From Streptomyces sp. CHD11 (GTDB taxonomy: Bacteria > Actinomycetota > Actinomycetes > Streptomycetales > Streptomycetaceae), in contig NZ_JABTTS010000010.1 in assembly GCF_018638295.1 (NCBI RefSeq), forward strand, positions 298,636 through 362,635: 64,000 nt of DNA. Direction: 5' to 3'. Made by a program: the position numbers and the translations under genes. Position 1 is the stretch's first letter, and each line of letters opens with the position of its first letter. Below are positions 19,328 to 27,094 of this stretch, in pieces. Under the pieces are notes generated by a model. The model was not told the DNA's origin. It ran no database searches and saw only the letters and a list, made by a program, of their open reading frames with translations.

Positions 19328-20116
19328 ATGCGTACCGCCCTGCTCCAGAGCTCCGGCCGGCCCGGATCCGTCGCCGAGAACCTCAAGGTCCTCGACGAGG
19401 CGGCCGCCCGTGCCGCCGCCGCGGGCGCCGGGCTGCTCGTCACCTCGGAGCTGTTCCTGACCGGGTACGCGATCGGTGAGGGCATCGGCCGGCTCGCGGA
19501 ACCCGCCGACGGCGACGCGGCCGACGCGATCGCGGAGACCGCCGGCCGGTACGGTCTCGCCGTCGCCTACGGCTACCCCGAACGGGACGGCGACACGGTG
19601 TACAACTCCGTCCAGCTCGTCTCCGCCGACGGCACCCGCCTCGCGAACTACCGCAAGACCCACCTCTACGGCTGCTTCGAACGGGACCACTTCACCCCCG
19701 CGGAGCGGACCGTCGTCCAGGCCGAGCTCGGCGGGCTCACCGTCGGCCTGATGATCTGCTACGACGTCGAGTTCCCGGAGACCGTGCGCGCCCACGCGCT
19801 GGCCGGCACCGACCTCCTCCTGGTACCCACCGCGCAGATGCACCCGTTCCAGTTCGTCGCCGAGTCCGTCGTACCGGTACGGGCCTTCGAGAACCAGATG
19901 TACATCGCGTACGTCAACCGCGTCGGCCGCGAGGGTGAGCTCGAGTTCGTGGGGCTCTCCACGCTCGCCGCCCCCGACGGTGTCGCGCGGGCCCGGGCCG
20001 GCCGCACGGAGGAACTCGTGCTCGCCGACGCCGATCCCGTGCTCCTCGCCGTCTCCCGGGAGAACAACCCGTACCTGCGGGACCGCCGCCCCGGCCTCTA
20101 CGGGTCCCTCGTCTGA
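19328..20116 (+). CDS. Carbon-nitrogen hydrolase (nitrilase superfamily amidase)
   Basis: This 262-residue protein has the nitrilase-superfamily triad: Glu41 (VTSELFLTGY), Lys111 (YRKTHLYG) and Cys145 (MICYDVEFPE). The ribosome-binding site is weak (GGTGAGGACC). It is 50 bp upstream of a tryptophan-monooxygenase-like gene in the same direction. If the oxidase makes an amide such as indole-3-acetamide, this amidase would release the acid, a two-step indole-acetamide route with a nitrilase-type instead of the usual IaaH-type enzyme. The sequence alone does not fix the substrate. Confidence 0.88.
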   Translation: MRTALLQSSGRPGSVAENLKVLDEAAARAAAAGAGLLVTSELFLTGYAIGEGIGRLAEPADGDAADAIAETAGRYGLAVAYGYPERDGDTVYNSVQLVSADGTRLANYRKTHLYGCFERDHFTPAERTVVQAELGGLTVGLMICYDVEFPETVRAHALAGTDLLLVPTAQMHPFQFVAESVVPVRAFENQMYIAYVNRVGREGELEFVGLSTLAAPDGVARARAGRTEELVLADADPVLLAVSRENNPYLRDRRPGLYGSLV

Positions 20117-20166
20117 ACCTCCCCCCGCCGCGCCTCCGTTCCACCCCCGCAAGGAGCCCGTACCTC

Positions 20167-21879
20167 ATGACGTCCACGGTGCCCAACGCCGTCGAGCACG
20201 CCGACGAGCAGCAGCCGCCCATCACCATGTTCGGCCCGGACTTCCCGTACGCGTACGACGACTTCCTCGCCCACCCGGCGGGGCTCGGGCAGATACCGGC
20301 CACCGAGCACGGCACCGAGGTCGCGGTCATCGGCGGCGGCCTCTCCGGCATCGTCGCCGCCTACGAGCTGATGAGGATGGGCCTCAAGCCCGTCGTCTAC
20401 GAGGCCGACCGGATCGGCGGGCGGCTGCGCACCGTGGGGTTCGAGGGCTGTGACCCGTCCCTGACCGCCGAGATGGGCGCGATGCGCTTCCCGCCCTCCT
20501 CGACCGCCCTCCAGCACTACATCGACCTGGCCGGCCTGACGACGCGCTCCTTCCCCAACCCCCTCGCCGAGGCGACGCCCTCGACCGTCGTCGACCTCAA
20601 GGGCGAGTCGCACTACGCCGAGACCCTCGACGACCTGCCCCAGGTCTACCGTGACGTCGCCGACGCCTGGGCCGCGTGCCTGGAAGAGGGCGCCGACTTC
20701 ACCGCCATGAACCGTGCCCTGCGGGAGCGGGACGTCCCGCGCATCCGCGAGATCTGGGCGAAGCTCGTCGAGAAGCTCGACAACCAGACCTTCTACGGCT
20801 ACCTCTGCGACTCCGAGGCGTTCAAGTCCTTCCGGCACCGGGAGATCTTCGGCCAGGTCGGCTTCGGCACCGGCGGCTGGGACACCGACTTCCCCAACTC
20901 CATCCTGGAGATCCTGCGGGTCGTCTACACCGAGGCCGACGACCACCACCGCGGCATCGTCGGCGGCTCCCAGCAGCTGCCGCTCAGGATGTGGGAGCGC
21001 GAGCCGGAGAAGATCGTCCACTGGCCCTACGGCACCTCGCTGAAGACCCTGCACGTGGACGGCGAGCCCCGCCCTGCCGTGACCCGGCTGGCCCGCACCG
21101 CCGGCAACCGCATCACGGTGACGGACGCCGACGGCGACATCCGTACCTACCGGGCGGCGATCTTCACGGCCCAGTCCTGGATGCTGCTCTCCAAGATCGC
21201 CTGCGACGACGCGCTCTTCCCCATCGACCACTGGACCGCGATCGAGCGCACCCACTACATGGAGAGCTCGAAGCTCTTCGTGCCCGTGGACCGGCCGTTC
21301 TGGCTCGACAGGGCCGTCGACGACACGGGGAACCCCACCGGCCGGGACGTCATGTCGATGACGCTCACCGACCGCATGACCCGCGGCACCTACCTGCTCG
21401 ACGACGGCCCCGATCGCCCCGCCGTCATCTGCCTCTCCTACACCTGGTGCGACGACAGCCTGAAGTGGCTGCCGCTGTCCGCGCACGAGCGGATGGAGGT
21501 CATGCTGAAGTCGCTCGGCGAGATCTACCCCAAGGTCGACATCAGAAAGCACATCATCGGCAACCCGGTGACCGTCTCCTGGGAGAACGAGCCCTACTTC
21601 ATGGGCGCCTTCAAGGCCAACCTGCCCGGCCACTACCGGTACCAGCGGCGCCTGTTCACCCATTTCATGCAGGAGGAGCTGCCGGCGGACAAGCGCGGCA
21701 TCTTCCTCGCCGGTGACGACATCTCCTGGACGGCCGGCTGGGCCGAGGGCGCCGTCCAGACCGCCCTGAACGCGGTCTGGGGCGTCATGCACCACTTCGG
21801 CGGCGAGACGGACCCGACCAACCCGGGGCCCGGTGATGTCTACGACCGGATCGCACCCGTGGAACTGCCCGAGGACTGA
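20167..21879 (+). CDS. Flavin monoamine oxidase, tryptophan/phenylalanine 2-monooxygenase-like
   Basis: This 570-residue flavoprotein starts at ATG 20167 after AAGGAG. The FAD dinucleotide motif VAVIGGGLSGIVAAYE is at 53-68, IGGRLRT follows, and EMGAMRFPPSS near 100 matches the GAMRFP motif of IaaM-type tryptophan 2-monooxygenases. The C-terminal LAGDDISWTAGWAEGAVQT is the second FAD motif and also resembles IaaM. Such enzymes decarboxylate Trp or Phe oxidatively to the amide. There is no signal peptide, unlike secreted L-amino-acid oxidases. The nitrilase just upstream fits as the next step. Confidence 0.85.
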   Translation: MTSTVPNAVEHADEQQPPITMFGPDFPYAYDDFLAHPAGLGQIPATEHGTEVAVIGGGLSGIVAAYELMRMGLKPVVYEADRIGGRLRTVGFEGCDPSLTAEMGAMRFPPSSTALQHYIDLAGLTTRSFPNPLAEATPSTVVDLKGESHYAETLDDLPQVYRDVADAWAACLEEGADFTAMNRALRERDVPRIREIWAKLVEKLDNQTFYGYLCDSEAFKSFRHREIFGQVGFGTGGWDTDFPNSILEILRVVYTEADDHHRGIVGGSQQLPLRMWEREPEKIVHWPYGTSLKTLHVDGEPRPAVTRLARTAGNRITVTDADGDIRTYRAAIFTAQSWMLLSKIACDDALFPIDHWTAIERTHYMESSKLFVPVDRPFWLDRAVDDTGNPTGRDVMSMTLTDRMTRGTYLLDDGPDRPAVICLSYTWCDDSLKWLPLSAHERMEVMLKSLGEIYPKVDIRKHIIGNPVTVSWENEPYFMGAFKANLPGHYRYQRRLFTHFMQEELPADKRGIFLAGDDISWTAGWAEGAVQTALNAVWGVMHHFGGETDPTNPGPGDVYDRIAPVELPED

Positions 21880-21921
21880 GCCGGACCGGACCCCCGCCCG
21901 CCCGCGCAGGCAGCGGCCGGG

Positions 21922-22608
21922 TCAGCCGGGCAACGGGGTGAGGAGCATACGCCCGGCGAATCCCACCGCCGTGTCCAGCCGTTGGGTGAACTCCCCGGCG
22001 ACCTCGGGCAGCCGGCGCAGCGCCCACAGGGCGCGGGCGGCCGTCCAGGCCGCGTCCCGGGCGCGCTCCAGGCTCCACGCGCCCAGCAGATGAGTCAGCG
22101 GATCGGTGATCCGCAGCAGGTCGGGGCCCGGTGTCAGCTCCTCGCGGATACGGTCCTCCAGCGAGACCAGGAGCTCGCCGACCCGGTCGAACTCGTCCTC
22201 GAGGTCGGCCGGTTCACAGGCCAGCGTCCGGCAGGTGTCCACGACGGCCAGCGCGAGATCGTGACCGATGTGCGCGTTGACGCCCGCCAGGGCGAACTGC
22301 AGCGGGCGCACCCCCGGATGGTGGCGGGACGCGAACAGCGGACGCCAGCAGGCCGGCGGCCGGCGCTCCTCGAACACCGCGTCGACGGCGGCCAGATAGC
22401 GCTCCGCGAACCGCACGTCCAGCGCGATCGCCGCGCGGGTGTCCGGGAACAGGCCGGCGTCGATGCGCTGGTCCACTGCCTCGGTCACGGCGAGGTAGAC
22501 ACGGTTGAAGACCGCGACCCCGTCCCGTGCGGGCAGGACCGCGTCGAGGGCGCGCATACGGGAGATGACCCCGTCGACGGGGGTGAGGACGTGCTCGCAG
22601 GGGGCCAT
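21922..22608 (-). CDS. DUF5995 family protein
   Basis: This 228-residue protein is recognisable by FNRVYLAVTEAV and the His-rich HHPGVRPLQFALAGVNAHIGHDLALAVV, a motif typical of the DUF5995 group. The conserved His/Asn residues suggest a metal or catalytic site, but no function is known to me. No clear ribosome-binding site precedes ATG 22608. It converges on the amine oxidase gene with only 42 bp between the stops. Confidence 0.75.
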   Translation of the reverse strand: MAPCEHVLTPVDGVISRMRALDAVLPARDGVAVFNRVYLAVTEAVDQRIDAGLFPDTRAAIALDVRFAERYLAAVDAVFEERRPPACWRPLFASRHHPGVRPLQFALAGVNAHIGHDLALAVVDTCRTLACEPADLEDEFDRVGELLVSLEDRIREELTPGPDLLRITDPLTHLLGAWSLERARDAAWTAARALWALRRLPEVAGEFTQRLDTAVGFAGRMLLTPLPG

Positions 22609-22884
22609 GAGCGCAGGGTGACACCTTCACGGCGATACCGGGGACGGCGGGCCCGGCGCTTCCCCGGAAAGGGGGAACGAGTCGGTCACGGGGGAGGGCG
22701 AGTACCGCGCTGCCGGGCCCGTGTGCCCGGCACCCGTCCGTGCCTGCGATCCCGCCGGGCACCCTGCCCGGGATGGCGGCCGGCACCGCGCCGAACGCCG
22801 GGGCTGAGCGTCTGCTTAGGATGAGCGGGCGCCGTCGTCCGATGTAGGCGGCACTCATCCCCGTACGTCCCAGGAGCACCACCC

Positions 22885-23343
22885 GTGACCGCCGAAGCGA
22901 CACTCGCCCCCGCCCTCACCCACGGCCGGCTGATGCCCGTGACCGTCCACTTCGACGACCTCGACGCGCTGGGTCTGCTGCACAACGCCCGCTACCCGCT
23001 GCTGGTCGAGCGGGCCTGGACCGAGCTGTGGCACGACAAGGGCGTCCGCTTCGAGGGCGACTGGACCGCGGCCGGTGACGCCTGCAACGCGGTCAGGGAA
23101 CTGCGCCTCACCTACGAGGCGCCCGTGACCCGTCCGGGCGCCTACGCCGTGCACCTGTGGCTGGACCGGCTCGGCACCACCGGGCTCACCTACGGCTTCC
23201 GCTTCTGCTCGGCGGACGGGGCGGTCACCTACGCCCGGGGCAGCCGGGTGCTGGTCCGGCTGGACGCCGCGACCCTGCGCCCGGCGCCCTGGAGCGGGAC
23301 GTTCAGGGACGCGGCTCGGGAACTGCTGCGTCCGGACGCGTGA
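22885..23343 (+). CDS. Acyl-CoA thioesterase, hot-dog fold (4HBT/YbgC type)
   Basis: This 152-residue protein starts at GTG 22885, 8 nt after CAGGAG. VHFDDLDALGLLHNARYPLLVERAW contains the Asp-x-x-(G)-L-L-H-N-A-R-Y catalytic stretch of hot-dog thioesterases. TAGGAT (22817-22822) is a consensus -10 upstream. Its last 41 bp overlap the end of the convergent MFS gene. Confidence 0.88.
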   Translation: MTAEATLAPALTHGRLMPVTVHFDDLDALGLLHNARYPLLVERAWTELWHDKGVRFEGDWTAAGDACNAVRELRLTYEAPVTRPGAYAVHLWLDRLGTTGLTYGFRFCSADGAVTYARGSRVLVRLDAATLRPAPWSGTFRDAARELLRPDA

Positions 23344-24508
23344 CCTTCCTGCGGTCTCCCGAGCGCAGGACGCCCGCGAACCCCGCGATGCCGCACGACA
23401 GCACCGTCACCAGGACGAACGACACCAGCAGGCTGGTTGCCTGGGCCAGCAGGCCGATGGCGCTCGGGGCGACGAGCCCGGAGGTGTAGGTGATGGTCGC
23501 GACGCCGGCGATGGCCAGGCTCGGATTGGCGCCGCTGCGGCCGGCCGCGGCGAAGCACAGCGGCACGACCACCGCGATCCCGAGCCCCATCAGCGCGAAC
23601 CCGCCCATCGCCGCCGCGGGGTGCTCGGCGAGGACGATCAGCACCCCGCCGAGCACGGCGACGACCCCGCTCGCGCGGACCGTGCGCACCGCGCCGTAAC
23701 GGTCCACCACGCGGTCACCGGCGATCCGGGCGATCGCCATGGTGAGGGTGAAACCGGTGGTGCAGGCCGCCGCGAGCCCCGCCGAGGCCTCCAGCTGGTC
23801 GCGCAGGTAGACCGCCGACCAGTCCAGGCTCGCGCCCTCGGCGAACACCGCGCAGAAACCGATCGCGCCGATGAGCAGCGCCGAGCGGGGCGGCAGGGCG
23901 AACCGCGGTGGTGGCTCCTCGTCCGCGGCGGGCTGCAGATCGAGCACCCACGCGCAGGCGGTGACGCCCGCCACCGTCAGTACGCCTGCCGCCAGCGCGT
24001 GGTGGAGCCGGGCGTCCGTGCCGAGGTGGGCGGCGAGTGTGCCGGCCGCCGAACCGATCAGGGCGCCTGCGCTCCACATGCCGTGCAGCCCGGACATGAT
24101 CGACTTGTCGAGCCGGTTCTCCACCTCCACGCCCAGCGCGTTCATCGCCACGTCCGACATGCCGGCCGTGGCGCCGTAGACGAACAGCGCCAGACAGAGC
24201 GTGACCAGGCTGGGGGCGGCCGACGGCAGGACCAGCGCGAGCGTCCACAGCGCGATCAGCCCGCGCAGCGCGTTCCGGGCCCCGAAGCGGTGGCTGACGC
24301 TGCCCGCCAGCGGCATCGCGACGGACGCGCCCAGCGCGGGGAAGGCGAGCGCGAGGCCGAGCTGGCCGGCGCTCACGCCCGCGTGGTCCTGGATCCACGG
24401 GACGCGGGTCGCGAACGATCCGGTGACCGCGCCGTGCACGGCGAACACGGCCGCCACTGCGTACCGCGCGTGCCTCACCTCGCGTGGTGCGCACACCTCT
24501 GGCTTCAT
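23303..24508 (-). CDS. MFS transporter (drug/sugar exporter type)
   Basis: This 401-residue membrane protein starts at ATG 24508 behind GGGAGGGG. Twelve hydrophobic segments; the N-terminal half has SHRFGARNALRG (motif A-like) and GMSDVAMNALGVEVE, a hallmark of the MFS subgroup that includes sugar exporters and YbjJ-like proteins. It is divergent from a ROK regulator whose likely operator lies between its -35 and -10 (24552-24581). Substrate unknown. Confidence 0.88.
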   Translation of the reverse strand: MKPEVCAPREVRHARYAVAAVFAVHGAVTGSFATRVPWIQDHAGVSAGQLGLALAFPALGASVAMPLAGSVSHRFGARNALRGLIALWTLALVLPSAAPSLVTLCLALFVYGATAGMSDVAMNALGVEVENRLDKSIMSGLHGMWSAGALIGSAAGTLAAHLGTDARLHHALAAGVLTVAGVTACAWVLDLQPAADEEPPPRFALPPRSALLIGAIGFCAVFAEGASLDWSAVYLRDQLEASAGLAAACTTGFTLTMAIARIAGDRVVDRYGAVRTVRASGVVAVLGGVLIVLAEHPAAAMGGFALMGLGIAVVVPLCFAAAGRSGANPSLAIAGVATITYTSGLVAPSAIGLLAQATSLLVSFVLVTVLSCGIAGFAGVLRSGDRRKVTRPDAAVPEPRP

Positions 24509-24551
24509 CGCCCAGCCCCTCCCGGTGGTCCGTCGTCTCAGGCGCCGCCGT

Positions 24552-24581
24552 AAACTATCAGGAACCCTGCCTGATGGATAA
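24552..24581 (-). promoter_or_regulatory. MFS promoter with palindromic operator inside the spacer
   Basis: On the minus strand TTATCC (24581-24576), 18-bp spacer, TAGTTT (24557-24552) is a good promoter for the MFS gene. The inverted repeat ATCAGG (24557-24562) / CCTGAT (24570-24575) with a 7-nt centre fills the spacer, so a bound protein would block RNA polymerase. The divergent ROK regulator is the natural ligand. Confidence 0.55.
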
Positions 24582-24591
24582 GGGATTTTGA

Positions 24592-24672
24592 GCCCGTCCC
24601 TGCTCCTCCCGCGCCGCCCGTCCCTGCTCCTCCCGCTCCTCCCGCGCCGCCCGTCCCCGTTCCTCCCGCGCC
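24592..24672 (+). repeat. Three imperfect 24-bp direct repeats in the ROK leader
   Basis: Units at 24592-24615, 24616-24648 (with an internal 9-bp duplication) and 24649-24672 share GCCCGTCCCTGCTCCTCCCG. They lie between the operator and the ROK start at 24720 and, if translated in the frame of the gene, would give a Pro/Leu/Arg repeat with no family counterpart, so I treat them as untranslated. Confidence 0.55.
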
Positions 24673-24719
24673 GCCGGTCCTGGCGCCGACCGGTCCCGCC
24701 GATCTGGAAGGATCCCGGC

Positions 24720-25898
24720 ATGGCCGCATCCCCGAGCACCGCCAGAGCCCTCAACGACAGGCTCGCCCTGCGCTTGCTCCAGCAGGAAGGCCCGCTGACC
24801 GCCGGGCAGTTGAAGCAGCTGACCGGGCTGTCCCGGCCCACCGTCGCCGACCTCGTCGAGCGGCTCACCGCGGCCGGTCTCATCGGGGTGGCCGGAGAGG
24901 CGGGAGAGCAACGGCGAGGCCCCAACGCCAAGCTCTACGGCATCGTCGCCGACCGGGCACACCTGGCCGCGCTGGACGTCCGCACCGAGGGCGTCACCGT
25001 GGTCGTGTCGGACCTAGTCGGCGGCGTACTGGCCGAGGCGGCCCTGCCCATCACCGGGGACACGGGCACCGGACCGGCGGTCGAACAGGCGGCCACGCTG
25101 GTGGAGCGGACGCTGAAGGAGGCGGGCGCCGACCGGCTGCACACCGTCGGCATCGGCGCCCCCGGACTGATCGACCCGGCGAGCGGCGAACTGCGCGACT
25201 CCACCAGCCTGCCCGAGTGGCACCGCCGCCTGGTCGCCGTACTCCAGGAACGCCTGCCCGAGGCCCGGGTCAGCGTCGAGAACGAGACCAACCTCGCCGC
25301 GCTCGCCGAGCAGCGCGACGGAGCGGCCCGCGACCGCGACACCTTCGTCCTGCTGTGGCTGGGCCACGGCACCGGCGCCGCCGTGATCCTCGACGGGAAC
25401 TTGCGCAGGGGCGCCTCCGGAGGCACGGGCGAGATCGGCTTCCTCCCGGTCCCGGGCACCCGCGGTCTGCCGTCGGCCACCGACTGCGAGGGCGGCTTCC
25501 ACTCGCTGGTCGGAGCCGCGGCCGTCGCCCGCCTGGCGCGGGAGTACGGCATCGCGGCGGAACGGGGAGCGGCCCCGGAGGCGGCGGACGCGGTACGGAC
25601 GGCCGTCGCCGTCTCCACCGGGGGCCCCTTCCTCGACACCCTGGCCGACCGGATCACGGTGGGCGTCGCGTCGGTGGTCGCGCTGCTGGACCCCGGGTGC
25701 GTGGTCCTGGGCGGGGAGGTCGGACAGGCGGGTGGTGAGGCGCTGGCCGCGCGGGTGCGCGAGCGGCTGGCGACGATGTCACCGCTGCCCGCCGACGTAT
25801 GTCCCAGCACCCTGGGCGGCGGTGCGGTGCTCCGCGGAGCCCTTCTGAAGGCCCGCGACCAGGCCCAGGACGATCTCTTCGGCGCGCCGGGGCGCTGA
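24720..25898 (+). CDS. ROK-family transcriptional regulator
   Basis: This 392-residue protein starts at ATG 24720 behind GGAAGG. The MarR-like winged HTH occupies about 10-75 (LRLLQQEGPLTAGQLKQLTGLSRPTVADLVERL). The ROK sugar-kinase-like domain follows with GIGAPGLIDP, ENETNLAAL and WLGHGTGAAVI. The zinc motif CxCGxxGCxE of most ROK proteins is reduced to one Cys (ATDCEGGFHSLVG), so ligand binding may differ. It is divergent from the MFS exporter and probably represses it. Confidence 0.9.
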   Translation: MAASPSTARALNDRLALRLLQQEGPLTAGQLKQLTGLSRPTVADLVERLTAAGLIGVAGEAGEQRRGPNAKLYGIVADRAHLAALDVRTEGVTVVVSDLVGGVLAEAALPITGDTGTGPAVEQAATLVERTLKEAGADRLHTVGIGAPGLIDPASGELRDSTSLPEWHRRLVAVLQERLPEARVSVENETNLAALAEQRDGAARDRDTFVLLWLGHGTGAAVILDGNLRRGASGGTGEIGFLPVPGTRGLPSATDCEGGFHSLVGAAAVARLAREYGIAAERGAAPEAADAVRTAVAVSTGGPFLDTLADRITVGVASVVALLDPGCVVLGGEVGQAGGEALAARVRERLATMSPLPADVCPSTLGGGAVLRGALLKARDQAQDDLFGAPGR

Positions 25899-26120
25899 CG
25901 GCGGCGGGATCGCTTCGCGAGCGGGCCGCGGGGGTCGCCCGGCCCCTGCCGGCATCGGGCGTCGTGCCTTCCGGCCCCCGGGCGGGTCCCCGGAGCTCGG
26001 GAGCCGGCTCGTGCCGGGTCGCCCGGCCGCTGTCCGGGGCCGGCGGGGCAGCGGAGCTGCGCTTCCCGGGGCCGGCCGGTCAGCGCCCTCCGCGCCCGGG
26101 GCCGGCGCGATCACCGGCCC

Positions 26121-26879
26121 TCACCGTTGTGTGACGCCCGCGGCGAACCGTTCCCTCAGGAACTCGTCGAACGTGACCGTGCCCACCGCCCGGTCCGGAG
26201 CGAGATGGCCCCCGGCGCGGAAGGCCCGGTAGGCCGCGCCGCGCAGCGGGACCTTCACCACCGCGCGGCGGCGGCCGGTGGCCCCGAGGTAGGCGCGGGC
26301 GAGGGAGTCGAACGTCCGCACCTCCGGACCGGCCATGTCCTCGACGCGGCCGGCCGGTGCCCCCTGGGCCAGCTCGGACAGACGGGCCGCGACCTCCGTG
26401 ACCTCGACGGGCTGGTCCTTCACCCGGGCCGACAGCAACACCACCGGCAGCTTCGCCAGAGCCTGGAGCACGGTGAGGACCAGATCGTGGAACTGGGTGG
26501 CGCGCAGCACCGTCCAGCCGATCCCCGACTCCTCGACCAGCCGCTCCACCGCCAGCTTGGACCGGTAGTAGCCGTAGGGCACCCGGTCGACACCGACGAT
26601 CGAGATGAACACGAGGTGGCCCACACCGGCCCGGCGGGCCGCGGCGATCAGGTTGCGCGCCGCCTTCTCGTCACCACCGCGCGGTGAGCTCGCGCAGTGC
26701 ACGACCGTGTCCACGCCCGTCACGGCCGCGTCCAGCGCGCTTCCCCCCTCGCGCAGATCCACGGCGTACGGCGGGGCGTGCCGGCTGAGCACCCGCACGT
26801 CGTGCCCCGCCGCCCGCAGACGCTCCGTGACATGCCGGCCGAGGACTCCGGTACCGCCGGTCACCAGGATGGTCGTCAT
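26121..26879 (-). CDS. NAD(P)-binding NmrA-like/atypical SDR protein
   Basis: This 252-residue Rossmann protein begins MTTILVTGGTGVLGRHVTERL, the TGGTGxxG cofactor motif. VVHCASSPRGG and the YYRSKLAVERLVEESGIGWTVLRATQFHD segment are typical of NmrA-like or atypical SDRs (NAD-dependent epimerase relatives) that lack a strict catalytic Tyr-Lys pair, though YYRSK is close. Role may be redox sensing or quinone reduction; not determinable. Confidence 0.85.
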   Translation of the reverse strand: MTTILVTGGTGVLGRHVTERLRAAGHDVRVLSRHAPPYAVDLREGGSALDAAVTGVDTVVHCASSPRGGDEKAARNLIAAARRAGVGHLVFISIVGVDRVPYGYYRSKLAVERLVEESGIGWTVLRATQFHDLVLTVLQALAKLPVVLLSARVKDQPVEVTEVAARLSELAQGAPAGRVEDMAGPEVRTFDSLARAYLGATGRRRAVVKVPLRGAAYRAFRAGGHLAPDRAVGTVTFDEFLRERFAAGVTQR

Positions 26880-27094
26880 GCAGTCTCAGCCCCTTCGGAC
26901 ACCGGCGCTCCCCGGCGGAGCGCCTCTCACCGACCAAGACGCATCGGCCGCGCCGGATGTGACCTCGGCCGTGCGAGACGGTGCCGTACGCTCTTCAGCT
27001 TCGCCGGGTGACCCGCCGCACGCATCCGCGCAGGGTGAGGCCCGGCGGTGGGCAAGGGCCGTCGTCACCACCGCCGGGCCGGTCCGTGGGGAGG

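Noticed and set aside
24588..24719. Upstream extension of the ROK protein through the C/T-rich repeats
   Set aside because: Gives a Pro/Leu/Arg repeat absent from the family; ATG 24720 has a good ribosome-binding site.
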